This document shows positions 8,553 to 17,875 of a stretch of 64,000 nucleotides of DNA, in pieces. The translations under genes were made by a program, and so were the position numbers. How positions within the stretch are numbered: the stretch's first letter is position 1; each line of letters opens with the position of its first letter. Location: NCBI RefSeq assembly GCF_019976755.1, contig NZ_AP023441.1:7077038-7141037 (forward strand), given 5' to 3'. Under the pieces are notes generated by a model that did not search any database, had not been told where the DNA came from, and was given only the letters and a program-made list of their open reading frames with translations. Origin of the DNA: Nostoc sp. MS1. Lineage in GTDB: Bacteria > Cyanobacteriota > Cyanobacteriia > Cyanobacteriales > Nostocaceae.

Positions 8553-9599
8553 ATGGCAGATTCTAGAGATGGAGACAATGGAAACTTTCAGCTAACTCGT
8601 GGTGCGCCGTTTGCGGTAATACTGGCAACAATACTTTACATCTTATACCAACTTTTACCAGTATTGGAACTAATAGCTATTGCAGCATTAATTGCTTTAG
8701 TTTTAAGAACATTGTTACGCTTTTTGCAAAAGTTGGTAAAGTCACAGGATATTGCGGTTGTACTATTAATTGGATTAATAGTTGGTTTTGGTGTATTGAT
8801 GACTACTGTAGTTATACCTAGTGCCATATCTGAGGTTCAAAATTTACTAGTCACACTGCCAACTTATCTCAACACATTGACAGGAGATGTAGAGCAACTG
8901 CGGAGTAAATTTCCCTTTATTCCTGACATTTCCCAATCAATAATACAATTGCGGAACTTTATTAATCAATTACTGGGCGGTGTTCCTATTTTCTTGGGTC
9001 AAGCTTTTAATTTCACGCTGGAGTTAGTAGCAACAGTGATTTTGGCGCTGTATATGGCTTACGATCCTAAAACTTTGGTGAAGGGTATTTTACGGTTAAT
9101 ACCTCGCCGACATCACCAACGGTTTACACGAGTCCTCAAGGCTTGCCAGTTGAGACTACGTGGTTGGATTTTTGGTACAGGGATTGCCATGTTATTTCTC
9201 GGTGTGGGCGCTGGCTTAGGACTGTGGATTTTAGGGATTCCGTCAGCTTTCGCCTTTGGCATTATTGCAGGTTTATTGGAGATTATTCCTTACTTTGGTT
9301 CCATTGTTGGTACTTTTTTACCAGCATTAGTAGCTCTGAGCATTTCACCCATCAAGTTAGTATTTGTTCTGATACTATTTTTGGTTCTAAATCAGCTAGA
9401 TGCTCATATTGTTCAACCCTTGGTTATGGGACAGCAAGTTAATGTACATCCTGTAATGGTGATTGTGACGTTTCTCGTCATGGGTAAGCTATTTGGATTT
9501 ATTGGGGTCTTGCTTGCGGTTCCAGCCGCCGCTATCTTTGTCACAATCATTGATGAGTTCACACTTAAGGAGTCGGAAACGGAACTACCTCCAGCATGA
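8553..9599 (+). CDS. AI-2E family transporter (PerM-like membrane protein)
   Basis: This 348-residue membrane protein has the AI-2E/PerM layout: an N-terminal pair of helices (about 18-80), a third helix, a hydrophilic region (about 95-160) and five further helices to residue 335. The motif PYFGSIVGTFLPALVAL and the segment LDAHIVQPLVMGQQVNVHPVMV near the C-terminus are typical. Family members move small molecules or ions (autoinducer-2 in some, sodium/proton exchange in others), so no substrate can be given. The gene stands alone and converges with the DoxX gene, whose stop lies 17 bases away. Confidence 0.9.
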   Translation: MADSRDGDNGNFQLTRGAPFAVILATILYILYQLLPVLELIAIAALIALVLRTLLRFLQKLVKSQDIAVVLLIGLIVGFGVLMTTVVIPSAISEVQNLLVTLPTYLNTLTGDVEQLRSKFPFIPDISQSIIQLRNFINQLLGGVPIFLGQAFNFTLELVATVILALYMAYDPKTLVKGILRLIPRRHHQRFTRVLKACQLRLRGWIFGTGIAMLFLGVGAGLGLWILGIPSAFAFGIIAGLLEIIPYFGSIVGTFLPALVALSISPIKLVFVLILFLVLNQLDAHIVQPLVMGQQVNVHPVMVIVTFLVMGKLFGFIGVLLAVPAAAIFVTIIDEFTLKESETELPPA

Positions 9600-9615
9600 G
9601 TTATGTCATCAGAGT

Positions 9616-10185
9616 TTAGCGTCCGAAAATCGCCGCATCTATTGAATAAGCACCAGGGCCTAAAACTGCGATCGCAATCAGCATCACGCAGTACATCAAC
9701 GCTTTTTCCCAATTTGGCGGTTCACCTTTTCCTAGAGGGCCTTTATACTGGTCTTCGGGAATTAAGTAAGGATCTGTGGCGACAAAGGGCAGACCTTGCA
9801 TCAGATGTAACAATATGGCAAATAACATAGAAGCCAGAATCGGTAAAGTTGCCAAAAGTGTCAGTAAGCCAATAATTAAGAACAATCCACCACCCAACAT
9901 CGACCATGCAGAGATAATGCAGAGAAAAACAGGTGTATTGATAGATTCAGCCCACCGCCGAACATGCAGCACCTTGGGGTAGCCGTGGATTAAAAACAAT
10001 CCGCCAACAGTAACTCTCAGTAATAGTAGTGCTAATCCTGCCAGTCCACCGGGATAGGCATAAACCAGAGAACTCACCAAATGCGGCCCCAGGAATGGAT
10101 AATTAACTACAGCTAATCCAAAAACCATTACCTTTGGTATTACCCAAACAGCGATCGCTACACCCAGCACAAATTGATAAATCAT
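9616..10185 (-). CDS. DoxX family membrane protein
   Basis: The protein of 189 residues has about four to five hydrophobic helices and the DoxX-type segments ALLLLRVTVGGLFLIHGYPK and SMLGGGLFLIIGL. DoxX proteins are small membrane proteins, some of them thiosulfate:quinone oxidoreductase subunits, many of unknown role. A longer frame would begin 66 bases upstream inside the preceding gene; I chose the ATG at 10185 because it forms an ATGA overlap with the upstream stop. It thus follows the SMP-30 lactonase gene in a two-gene operon. Confidence 0.85.
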   Translation of the reverse strand: MIYQFVLGVAIAVWVIPKVMVFGLAVVNYPFLGPHLVSSLVYAYPGGLAGLALLLLRVTVGGLFLIHGYPKVLHVRRWAESINTPVFLCIISAWSMLGGGLFLIIGLLTLLATLPILASMLFAILLHLMQGLPFVATDPYLIPEDQYKGPLGKGEPPNWEKALMYCVMLIAIAVLGPGAYSIDAAIFGR

Positions 10186-11087
10186 AGCTGCACACCACGG
10201 GTATTGAGGTTGATAGCGTATAAAGATTTGCCTGCGGTGATAAATAGACAATCGCCTTCCTTACCACCTAAAGTTAGATTGGCGCAGGTTTCCGGTACGA
10301 GAATCTTCCCTAACCGAGTTCCGTCAGAGGTATATATTTGCACACTATCTTGAGAACTGGTAAAAACATTGCCATATTTATCAACTCGCAAGCCATCAGG
10401 TTGTCCCGGCGAGATTTCTGCAAATACACGCCCATTCTTTGCCCATCGACCATCTACAACCTCGTACACACGAATATGATGAGGCCCGTCTGGAATATTA
10501 AAGGCGGCTGTATCAGAAACATACAGCAGACTTTCATCGGGATGGAAAGCCAGTCCGTTGGGGCGCACCATGTCCGTAACTACAGGATAAATCTCCCTTG
10601 TTGCTGGGTCGAAGCGATATACGTAACTTCCAGGCTGTTCTTGTTCGCCACCGTATCCTTGATTTGGCTCGGTGATGCCGTAAGGTGGGTCAGTAAACCA
10701 AATTGTGCCGTCGCTTTTGACTACTAAATCATTGGGACTGTTGAGGCGTTTACCATCGTAGCCATCTACTAAAACCTGCCATTGCCCATCATGTTCGCGG
10801 CGGATAATGGCACGCAGACCAGAAGAACAGGCAACTATACGACCCTCTAAGTCCCGGTAATTACCACTTTGGTAATCAGAGGGGTCACGTAAAACAGTTA
10901 CATTGTCAGTGGGACTCCACCGCAGCAGGCGATTACCGTGAGCATCACTCCACACAACGCTGTTATCTTCTTGGATGTATACAGGGCCTTCGCTGTGAAC
11001 GGCTCCGTTAGCCAGCTTTTGCAGTGAAGCATCGGTCGATAAGATAGCAAGTAGGCGATCGTCATAAATCTCTATGGCTTTAGCCAT
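10182..11087 (-). CDS. SMP-30/gluconolactonase family lactonase
   Basis: This 301-residue protein is a six-bladed beta-propeller of the SMP-30/gluconolaconase/LRE family. Recognisable family segments are HSEGPVYIQE near residue 31 (the Glu being a metal ligand), LNSPNDLVVKSDGTIWFTDPPYG near 115-137, RPNGLAFHPDESLLYVSDT near 170-190 and QPDGLRVDKYGNVF near 230. These enzymes open sugar lactones with a divalent metal in the propeller centre. There is no signal peptide, so it is probably cytoplasmic. An AGGAG lies before the ATG. It overlaps the DoxX gene by 4 bases. The exact lactone is unknown. Confidence 0.92.
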   Translation of the reverse strand: MAKAIEIYDDRLLAILSTDASLQKLANGAVHSEGPVYIQEDNSVVWSDAHGNRLLRWSPTDNVTVLRDPSDYQSGNYRDLEGRIVACSSGLRAIIRREHDGQWQVLVDGYDGKRLNSPNDLVVKSDGTIWFTDPPYGITEPNQGYGGEQEQPGSYVYRFDPATREIYPVVTDMVRPNGLAFHPDESLLYVSDTAAFNIPDGPHHIRVYEVVDGRWAKNGRVFAEISPGQPDGLRVDKYGNVFTSSQDSVQIYTSDGTRLGKILVPETCANLTLGGKEGDCLFITAGKSLYAINLNTRGVQL

Positions 11088-11566
11088 AAGAAACTCCTGA
11101 TTATTTAACTTAGTAGCTGATAATAAATGACAGGTTTAATTTAATACAAATTTGATGTAAAAATACAGTAATATTCATCTAAGTAACTGTTATTTTTATA
11201 ATGCTAATTATTATTTTAACATTTTACATTCACCTCAAACTTTAGACATATATTCTGCTAACAACTTATTTATATTAACAAGTAACTATTAATTGACGAT
11301 TAAATTTAGTAGACATCCAAATAAAACTATATAGATAAAAAATGAAATTAAAATGAAATTTTAACCTATCCTTGGTTTGAGAAAATACTAATTCTTAAGA
11401 TGGAAGCAACATAAACATCAAAGTTATAGTCTTAGTGAATGAATCTATCCCTAGAGTTATGCAAACTTTACAGAAGAAGAATTAACTAATGGTTTGAAAT
11501 TCTTGCCAAATTACTTTAAACAAAACGGTAGGAAGAGACTTATTTACTCGTAATAAACATAAAAAT
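11088..11566. other. Divergent intergenic region
   Basis: The 479-bp AT-rich region lies between the divergent lactonase and GMC oxidoreductase genes and should contain both promoters. No ORF, RNA gene or clear operator is visible. Confidence 0.55.
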
Positions 11567-13141
11567 ATGACGAGCATTACCGAACATTACGACATTATTA
11601 TTATCGGCACAGGAGCAGGTGGAGGTACATTAACTAATCGCCTTGCACCTACAGGTAAAAAGATTTTAGTTTTGGAAAGGGGTGACTTTTTACCGAGAGA
11701 AAAAGAGAATTGGAATCCACAAGAAGTTTATCAAAAACATCGCTATCACACCGATGAAGAATGGTACAACAAGGATGGTAAAGCCTTTAAACCCCAGACT
11801 GGTTATTGGGTTGGCGGTAATACTAAACTTTATGGTGCAGCTTTAATAAGATTTCGGGAGCGAGATTTTGAAAAGGTAATTCATAAAGGAGGAATTTCTC
11901 CCGAATGGCCTTTGAAATATCAAGACTTTGAGCCTTATTATACCCAGGCAGAAAAGCTATACGATGTGCATGGAAAAGCAGGAGAAGACCCCACAGAACC
12001 ACCCCGTAGTGAGCCTTATCCTTATGCGCCTGTAAGTCATGAGCCGGATATGCAGTCCCTAGTTGATGGTATCCGTGAACTTGGGTATTACCCATTTCAT
12101 TTACCCATCGGATTAAAGCTGAATGAAAGCGATCGCCTCAACAGCCCCTGCATTCGCTGCGATACTTTTGATGGATACCCCTGTCTAGTCCACGCCAAAG
12201 CCGATGCTGATGTCAATGCTATTCGTCCGGCTCAGGAAAAGTATGCTAATGTTACCCTCCTGACCAATGCTAAGGTATTGCGCCTACATACCAGTGAGTC
12301 GGGAAAAGAAGTGAGGAAGGTAGAGGTGGAAATTGCTGGGGAGCCTCACTACTTCCAGGGTGATATTGTGGTGGTTGCTTGTGGTTCTGTCAACTCCCCG
12401 GCTTTGTTGTTAAGGTCTGCGAACGATAAACATCCCAATGGCTTGGCAAACAGTTCCGCTCAGGTAGGGCGGAATTTTATGAAGCAGTTGGAAACAGCGA
12501 TCGTTTCCATCCACCTAGAAATAAATCACGCCAAGTTTCAAAAAACGATCGCTGTGAATGATTTTTACTGGGGAGAGCCGGATTTTCCTTATCCAATGGG
12601 CATGGTACAGAATACGGGCAATGTCCTAGCTGATATGATTCCCGCAGAAGCACCGCCACTGATGGCTCCGTTTATCAAGTTGATTCCACATTTTGAGAGG
12701 CATTTGTTAGCCCAAAGGTCAGTTGGTTGGTGGTTGCAAACAGAAGATTTACCAGACCCAAATAATCGGATTCGTGTAGTGGGTGACAAGATACATATTG
12801 ACTATACCCTCAACAATACCGAAGCAGGCGATCGCTTAATTCATCGTTGGACATCTGTACTTAAATCAATCCCCGGCTCTGCTAAACACGTCCTACCATT
12901 TAGTATTTATCCCCGCACTCATCTACCAGAACAAGCGGTAGCCCATCAATGCGGTAGCTGTCGATTTGGCACAGACCCTCAAACTTCAGTCCTTGACCTC
13001 AATTGCCGTACTCATGATGTTGATAATCTTTATGTGGTCGATAGTAGTTTCTTTCCCTCAAATTCCGGCGCTAACCCCACACTCACAATTATGGCTAATG
13101 CGTTGCGCGTAGGCGACCATCTAGCTGAACGATTGCAGTAA
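11567..13141 (+). CDS. GMC family oxidoreductase
   Basis: This 524-residue flavoprotein has an N-terminal FAD-binding GTGAGGG motif at 14-20, the GMC segment YWVGGNTKLYGAALIRFRERDF near 80-100, a middle substrate domain, and a C-terminal HQCGSCRFG ... YVVDSSFFPSNSGANPTLTI region with the conserved His and Asn of GMC enzymes. These oxidise alcohols or sugars with FAD. The CIRCDTFDGYPC segment near 195 has four cysteines, unusual for simple glucose oxidases but seen in bacterial membrane-linked GMC proteins. Divergent orientation to a lactonase suggests linked sugar oxidation and lactone opening (inference). Confidence 0.92.
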   Translation: MTSITEHYDIIIIGTGAGGGTLTNRLAPTGKKILVLERGDFLPREKENWNPQEVYQKHRYHTDEEWYNKDGKAFKPQTGYWVGGNTKLYGAALIRFRERDFEKVIHKGGISPEWPLKYQDFEPYYTQAEKLYDVHGKAGEDPTEPPRSEPYPYAPVSHEPDMQSLVDGIRELGYYPFHLPIGLKLNESDRLNSPCIRCDTFDGYPCLVHAKADADVNAIRPAQEKYANVTLLTNAKVLRLHTSESGKEVRKVEVEIAGEPHYFQGDIVVVACGSVNSPALLLRSANDKHPNGLANSSAQVGRNFMKQLETAIVSIHLEINHAKFQKTIAVNDFYWGEPDFPYPMGMVQNTGNVLADMIPAEAPPLMAPFIKLIPHFERHLLAQRSVGWWLQTEDLPDPNNRIRVVGDKIHIDYTLNNTEAGDRLIHRWTSVLKSIPGSAKHVLPFSIYPRTHLPEQAVAHQCGSCRFGTDPQTSVLDLNCRTHDVDNLYVVDSSFFPSNSGANPTLTIMANALRVGDHLAERLQ

Positions 13142-13200
13142 ATCAAATAAAACTTTTGCCGAGAAATGCTAACAAATCTAATTATTTATGGGATAGAAAA

Positions 13201-13611
13201 ATGACACAAGACAAACAGCCTGATTTAGCCGCACAAAACCAAACTTCCCTGGAAGCATCTGTCAATGCTCATCCAACTGATTCAGAAAACTCTCCAGAAA
13301 TATCCTCTCATACTCACCCTTTAGCAACGGGATTGGGAGCCGTAGGGGGTGGGATTGCTGGAGCCGCATTAGGTCGTTCAATTGGTGGTAAACTAGGGGC
13401 TGCCCTTGGTGGAGTTACGGGAGCAATTACTGGCACAGTTGCAGCTAATAAATTAGCAGAGTATGCCGAGGATTTTATTGAGGAACTCCAACCAACTATT
13501 AGCTTGGGATTAGGTGCTGATCACAAACCAATTGAATTACCCCGTCATTATAGTTGGGAAGAATTACAAGCACTATCAAAACCACAAGGTGGAGTAATTC
13601 AACACCAATAG
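13201..13611 (+). CDS. Glycine-zipper hypothetical protein
   Basis: The 136-residue product has a polar N-terminus rich in Ser, Asn and Glu (1-45), a glycine-zipper block (about 47-90, GLGAVGGGIAGAALGRSIGG) and a C-terminal tail with PRHYSWEELQAL. Glycine zippers form close-packed membrane helices and occur in stress-related and membrane-associated proteins. I take the ATG at 13201; an upstream TTG at 13156 would add 15 residues without a ribosome site. A rho-independent hairpin follows the stop. It lies 59 bases after the GMC gene and may share its transcript. Function is unknown. Confidence 0.8.
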   Translation: MTQDKQPDLAAQNQTSLEASVNAHPTDSENSPEISSHTHPLATGLGAVGGGIAGAALGRSIGGKLGAALGGVTGAITGTVAANKLAEYAEDFIEELQPTISLGLGADHKPIELPRHYSWEELQALSKPQGGVIQHQ

Positions 13612-13617
13612 CTAACA

Positions 13618-13878
13618 TCAAATCAAGGTCAAAGAGCCTGCCTTTGCAGGCTTTGTTTGTGTAGCCTCAATGTTAATCGTTATACCATTAAAGTCTCGCA
13701 AAACAGTTTCACCCAGAATCATCGTTAGGTACATGGTGGCTGCCCAAAGGGTAATGAAACAGCTTTCTAGGGGAAATTCCATTCCTTCTCTACGTAGCAT
13801 GGCATCTGCTTTTAAGCCAAAAAAGACAGAACCAATGGTCATGCCAATAAAAGCAACCCACAGCCAAAATTGAATCAT
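13618..13878 (-). pseudogene. Microbial rhodopsin fragment, helices A-B only
   Basis: The 86-residue ORF begins FWLWVAFIGMTIGSVFFGLK and continues with FITLWAATMYLTMILGET. From memory these resemble helix A and helix B of cyanobacterial rhodopsins: Anabaena sensory rhodopsin has WIYVAGMTIGALHF and FIPIWSGLAYMAM, and cyanobacterial halorhodopsins have a WLWIGVISMALGSVFFGF-like helix A. Helices C-G, including the retinal Lys, are absent: the frame ends with about 25 unrelated residues read through the neighbouring gene's terminator hairpin. So this is most likely a truncated gene, though a real two-helix protein cannot be excluded. Its upstream side abuts a long inverted repeat and a divergent ClC channel. 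Confidence 0.65.
13635..13652 (+). terminator. Rho-independent terminator after glycine-zipper gene
   Basis: A perfect 7-bp GC-rich stem (AGCCTGC / GCAGGCT) with a CTTT loop is followed on the plus strand by TTGTTTGTG. It lies 24 bases after the glycine-zipper stop. The minus-strand rhodopsin-fragment frame reads through it. Confidence 0.75.
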
Positions 13879-13879
13879 A

Positions 13880-14407
13880 TTAAGTAGCTCAGTGTTAAAG
13901 ATTATCGCTATGGCAAGGCAGGAGGCAGAAGGCAGGAGGCAGGAGAGAAGAGGGTTATAGCCTTGTTTACCTTTCTTAACTTAGCTTTGTTTTTTCCCAC
14001 CGACTTACTTATTATCAACCAAATATTTTTTGAGGCAACTATGTTATTGATAGTTGTGAAAATAGTTTAGAAAATAACTGTAGTGGTTGCTTCATACTAT
14101 TGAAATAACCATTATTTATATCTCAAGAAGCACAAGAATTTCATGTTGATTTCATTTTTTTATAAAACCAAAAACTAGGCAATCAACAAAGTTTCTATCT
14201 TAAGTAGAATAAAAGTTTCACTTTAGTTTCATTATTTTGGTAAAAGCTATAAATTAAGTAAGTCGGTGGAAAAAAACAAAACTAAGTTAAGAAAGGTAAA
14301 TAAAGTTATAACCCTCTTCCCTCCTGCCTTGTCTTCGACACGCTCCGCGAACTGCCTCCTGCCTCCTGCCTTGCTATAGCGATAATTTTTAACACTGAGC
14401 TACTTAA
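13880..14407. repeat. Long inverted repeat between divergent genes
   Basis: The left arm (13880-14010) and the reverse complement of the right arm (14256-14407) match closely end to end, both beginning TTAAGTAGCTCAGTGTTAAA and ending CCACCGACTTACTT. The right arm has about 20 extra bases (14332-14352) of a TTCGACACGCTCCGCGAAC type dispersed repeat. The arms enclose a 245-bp AT-rich centre without an ORF. There is no transposase, so it is not a complete insertion sequence; it could be a non-autonomous element or an inverted duplication of a promoter region. The arms end about 1 and 49 bases from the two divergent start codons. Confidence 0.9.
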
Positions 14408-14456
14408 GTGAAAGGTAAAACATAGGAGAAATTGATTCAACCGCTACTACTAAAAA

Positions 14457-17060
14457 ATGATTGCCAAAAATATGTTAGCTAAGAGTAAAATTCTTGGGTT
14501 GAGGTTTCTTCGTCAGTTGCTACGACCTAAGCGATTGGCTTTTGTTGAAGCCTGCGTGATTGGTTTGGTTTCTGGATTTGCAGCCGTTATTTTGGGGCAG
14601 GCGGTAGACTGGGCGGGGGGATGGCGAGTACATCTGTCTTACTTGTGGCCAGTCTACTTGGTTTTACCCGGTATTGGATTGTTAGGCGGAATGTTGGCAG
14701 GTTGGTTGGTAGAGCGCTTCGCACCGGAAGCATCAGGTAGTGGGATGTCTGAGGTTAAGGCTGTATTGGCTCGTGTGCCGATGCCTTTAAATCTGCGGAT
14801 TGCGTTGGTAAAGCTGGTCAGTGCTACTTTAGTGTTGGGTTCGGGAATGCCTTTAGGAAGGGAAGGGCCAACGGTACAGATTGGGGCAGCTTTGGCAAAT
14901 CAGTTGAGTAATTGGGTTCCAACTTCCCCAGAACATCGTCGTCAACTGATTGCGGCTGGAGCCGGGGCTGGGTTAGCTGCGGCTTTTAATGCACCGATCG
15001 CTGGTGTACTGTTTGTAGTGGAAGAATTATTACAAGATGTATCAGGCATTACCCTTGGTACTGCCATTTTAGCCTCGTTTATTGCTGCGGTAATTTCCCG
15101 ACTCTACGGCAGTCATAGCTTAGATTTAAAATTAAATTTAGCAGTTACTAATACTACCTTCTTCGCTCAGGAAATTCCTTTTTACTTGATTTTGGGAGTT
15201 TTGGCTGGGTTAGTAGGTATTTTATTTAATAAAAGTATTATTGCTAGTTTAAAAATCAACCGTCGAGTATTAAATTTCAGTTTACCTTGGCGATTGGGAA
15301 TTGTTGGCTTAGTTACTGGTGTCATGATCGCTCTATTGCCTGTGACTTTTCGCAACAATGCCGGGTTGAGAGAACTTTTACTTGTAGGTACTGGTGATTG
15401 GTCATTTGCGGCGATCGCTCTTGTAGTTCAGTTTACCTTAATTATTTTTACCTACGGTTCGGGAGCGCCAGGGGGTTTACTGGTTCCCTCCTTGGTATTA
15501 GGAGCAGCCCTTGGCTATTTAGTAGGGGCTGTAGAACATAGTCTGCTGGGTCTGAGTGCTGCAACCACCTATGCTCATGTAGGCATGGCGGCGATGTTTA
15601 GCGCCGTCTCCAAAGTGCCAATTACGGCAGTTATCATTGTGTTCGAGATGACCACAGACTTTAATCTAGTGTTACCACTGATGATTGTGTCTGTAGTGGC
15701 TTATTTAGTAGCAGAAAAGATTGACAAAAGGTCAATCTATGACCTCCTACTGGAGTGGAAAGGCATTCACATCACCAAAGAACCGAGCATAGAGGGAATT
15801 TTAGGACAATTAAATGCCGCAGATGTCATGCAAGGACGTGTGGAAACTCTATCTAGCCAAATGAGCATTGAGGAAGCACTACAGGCATTTTCCAACTCTG
15901 CGCATCACAATTTCCCAGTTTTAGAGAATGGGAAAATTGTCGGCATTGTGACCCAAAAAGATTTAGTTAATACTGGTTCGCAACACTTAGGTAAAGATAC
16001 ACTGATTAGAGACATCATGACACCGGAGCCAATGAAAGTTAGCCCAGCAACTTCATTGGCTTACGTACTGCATGTACTCAATCGTTATAACCTCAGTTGC
16101 TTACCTGTGGCAGAGGGGCGAAAATTAGTCGGAATTATTACTCGCAGTGATATTATTCGGGTAGAAGCAGAGCGCTTAAATGGTAACAACCCACAAATAC
16201 AAGCAAAATCAGCACCTTCTTACATCATTCACCAAACTCGCGCTCCGGCTACAGGTAAAGGCAGGTTACTAGTACCACTTTCACACCCACAGACAGCGCA
16301 AACTTTACTAGAGATGGCAGCTGCGATCGCCAAAGCTCACAACTACGAAATAGAATGCTTACAAGTAATTATTGTCCCACCTAACCGCATCCCATCTCAA
16401 ACACCAGTGGAAACGGACAGAAGCCTGGGACTGTTGCAGCAAGCAATCATATTAGGTGAGGATTGGCGGATTCCTATTCACACCCAAATCCGAGTTGCCC
16501 ATAATGTAGCTACGGCAATTTTGGAGGTAGTGAAAGCGCAACAAATTGACTTAGTGCTGATGGGATGGAAAGGAACTACATCAACTCCTGGGAGAGTTTT
16601 TAGCCGAGTAGTAGATACTCTAATTCGCCAAGCTCCTTGTGATGTCATCTTAGCTAAATTAAGTGAGAAAAGGGTCTTTGACCGTTGGTTACTACCAATG
16701 GCTGGGGGGCCTAACTCTAAACAAGCAATTAAATTATTACCTGCCCTTGCTTGTCTGAGTACATCACCGCAAATCAAGCTATGCCAAGTTTTCCAATTGA
16801 ATGAGTCAATTCCTGACACCACATTATTAGAAAAATCTGTGCGCTTTCTTCGCAGCCGAGTTAAAGGTAAGGTGTTGGCTACTTCAGTCAAGGCTAATTC
16901 CATTTCTGACGCTGTACTTGAATGCGCCCAAGCAGACAACAGTGATGTAATTGTTCTGGGAGCCAGTCGTGAAAGTTTACTTAGGCAAGTAATGCAGGGG
17001 AATATTCCAGAGAATATCTCTCGCAAGAGCGATTGCACAGTGATTATGGTCAAAACTTAA
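14457..17060 (+). CDS. ClC chloride channel/antiporter with CBS pair and two USP domains
   Basis: The 867-residue protein has an N-terminal ClC membrane domain (about 20-435), two CBS domains (about 450-575) and two tandem universal-stress-protein domains (about 598-735 and 741-866). Chloride-path motifs are GSGMSEV near 95, GREGPTVQIGA near 135 with the gating Glu, and GSGAPGGLLVPS near 335. CBS pairs usually bind adenine nucleotides and the USP domains probably do too, so anion flux may be gated by energy state (inference). The ATG at 14457 lacks a strong ribosome site; a second Met follows at residue 6. It is divergent from the rhodopsin fragment across a long inverted repeat. Confidence 0.93.
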   Translation: MIAKNMLAKSKILGLRFLRQLLRPKRLAFVEACVIGLVSGFAAVILGQAVDWAGGWRVHLSYLWPVYLVLPGIGLLGGMLAGWLVERFAPEASGSGMSEVKAVLARVPMPLNLRIALVKLVSATLVLGSGMPLGREGPTVQIGAALANQLSNWVPTSPEHRRQLIAAGAGAGLAAAFNAPIAGVLFVVEELLQDVSGITLGTAILASFIAAVISRLYGSHSLDLKLNLAVTNTTFFAQEIPFYLILGVLAGLVGILFNKSIIASLKINRRVLNFSLPWRLGIVGLVTGVMIALLPVTFRNNAGLRELLLVGTGDWSFAAIALVVQFTLIIFTYGSGAPGGLLVPSLVLGAALGYLVGAVEHSLLGLSAATTYAHVGMAAMFSAVSKVPITAVIIVFEMTTDFNLVLPLMIVSVVAYLVAEKIDKRSIYDLLLEWKGIHITKEPSIEGILGQLNAADVMQGRVETLSSQMSIEEALQAFSNSAHHNFPVLENGKIVGIVTQKDLVNTGSQHLGKDTLIRDIMTPEPMKVSPATSLAYVLHVLNRYNLSCLPVAEGRKLVGIITRSDIIRVEAERLNGNNPQIQAKSAPSYIIHQTRAPATGKGRLLVPLSHPQTAQTLLEMAAAIAKAHNYEIECLQVIIVPPNRIPSQTPVETDRSLGLLQQAIILGEDWRIPIHTQIRVAHNVATAILEVVKAQQIDLVLMGWKGTTSTPGRVFSRVVDTLIRQAPCDVILAKLSEKRVFDRWLLPMAGGPNSKQAIKLLPALACLSTSPQIKLCQVFQLNESIPDTTLLEKSVRFLRSRVKGKVLATSVKANSISDAVLECAQADNSDVIVLGASRESLLRQVMQGNIPENISRKSDCTVIMVKT

Positions 17061-17133
17061 TCAAAAGTACAGGATGAGACACTGTAGTTTAAATAGGCAT
17101 TACTAACTGTCAACTGTCAACTAAGTGTGAATT

Positions 17134-17859
17134 ATGCGACTGATATTAGTTGAGGATGAAGAGGATTTAGGTGCAGCAATTAAACAAGTCCTTAGTCATG
17201 AGGCGTATGTGGTTGATTGGTTTTTAGATGGGACTCAAGCATGGCAATATCTAGAAACCGGATGGACTGAGTACAACTTAGCGATTTTTGATTGGATGTT
17301 ACCAGGAGCTTCTGGGGTAGAGTTGTGTAGATGGTTGCGCGATCGCCAATTCACTTTACCCGTGTTGATGCTAACTGCTAAATACAGGATGGAAGAAAAG
17401 ATTATCGGACTAGATAGCGGTGCAGATGATTATCTAGTTAAACCCTTTGATATGGCTGAACTGTTGGCCAGATTGCGAGCATTACAACGGCGAGCCTCTT
17501 ACGTAGGCGCAATGCTGACACCCCAACAGCAACCCCGACGCTTACAAGTAGGTTGTCTGACACTCAATTACAGCACTCATGAACTAACTCGCCAGTATAA
17601 TAACGGTGAAAAGCAAGTATTTTCTTTAACTGCTAAAGAATTTCAATTGTTGGAATATTTCCTGCGTCATCCTAACCAGATTATCAACCGCGACCAAATT
17701 ATTAATCAGCTTTGGGAAATTGGGGCTGAACCTGTTAGTAATGTAGTTGCAGCACAAATTCGCTTATTGAGACGCAAATTAGGAGAAGACAGCGAATCTT
17801 TAATAGAGACTATTTATGGTGTCGGCTATCGTCTCAACACTCAGGCTGGCTTACTTTGA
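17134..17859 (+). CDS. rppA: OmpR-family response regulator, RppA-like
   Basis: The 241-residue protein has an N-terminal receiver domain with acidic residues near position 8, phospho-acceptor Asp53 (FDWMLPG) and Lys103 (LVKPFD), then a C-terminal winged-helix DNA-binding domain (about 130-238) with KEFQLLEYFLRHPNQI and the VVAAQIRLLRRKLG recognition region. It should bind DNA when phosphorylated by the adjacent kinase. The WTEYNLAIFDWMLPGASG receiver style and pairing match the RppA/RppB (NrsR/NrsS-like) systems of cyanobacteria, linked elsewhere to redox or metal sensing; the signal here is unknown. The kinase start is 17 bases after its stop. Confidence 0.85.
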   Translation: MRLILVEDEEDLGAAIKQVLSHEAYVVDWFLDGTQAWQYLETGWTEYNLAIFDWMLPGASGVELCRWLRDRQFTLPVLMLTAKYRMEEKIIGLDSGADDYLVKPFDMAELLARLRALQRRASYVGAMLTPQQQPRRLQVGCLTLNYSTHELTRQYNNGEKQVFSLTAKEFQLLEYFLRHPNQIINRDQIINQLWEIGAEPVSNVVAAQIRLLRRKLGEDSESLIETIYGVGYRLNTQAGLL

Positions 17860-17875
17860 GCAACGGTTGAGAAAT

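Noticed and set aside
8553..9599. Autoinducer-2 exporter tqsA
   Set aside because: The family name covers many substrates; no quorum-sensing genes are nearby, so no symbol was given.
13880..14407. Complete insertion sequence
   Set aside because: No transposase frame lies between the arms; only a non-autonomous element or duplicated promoter is possible.
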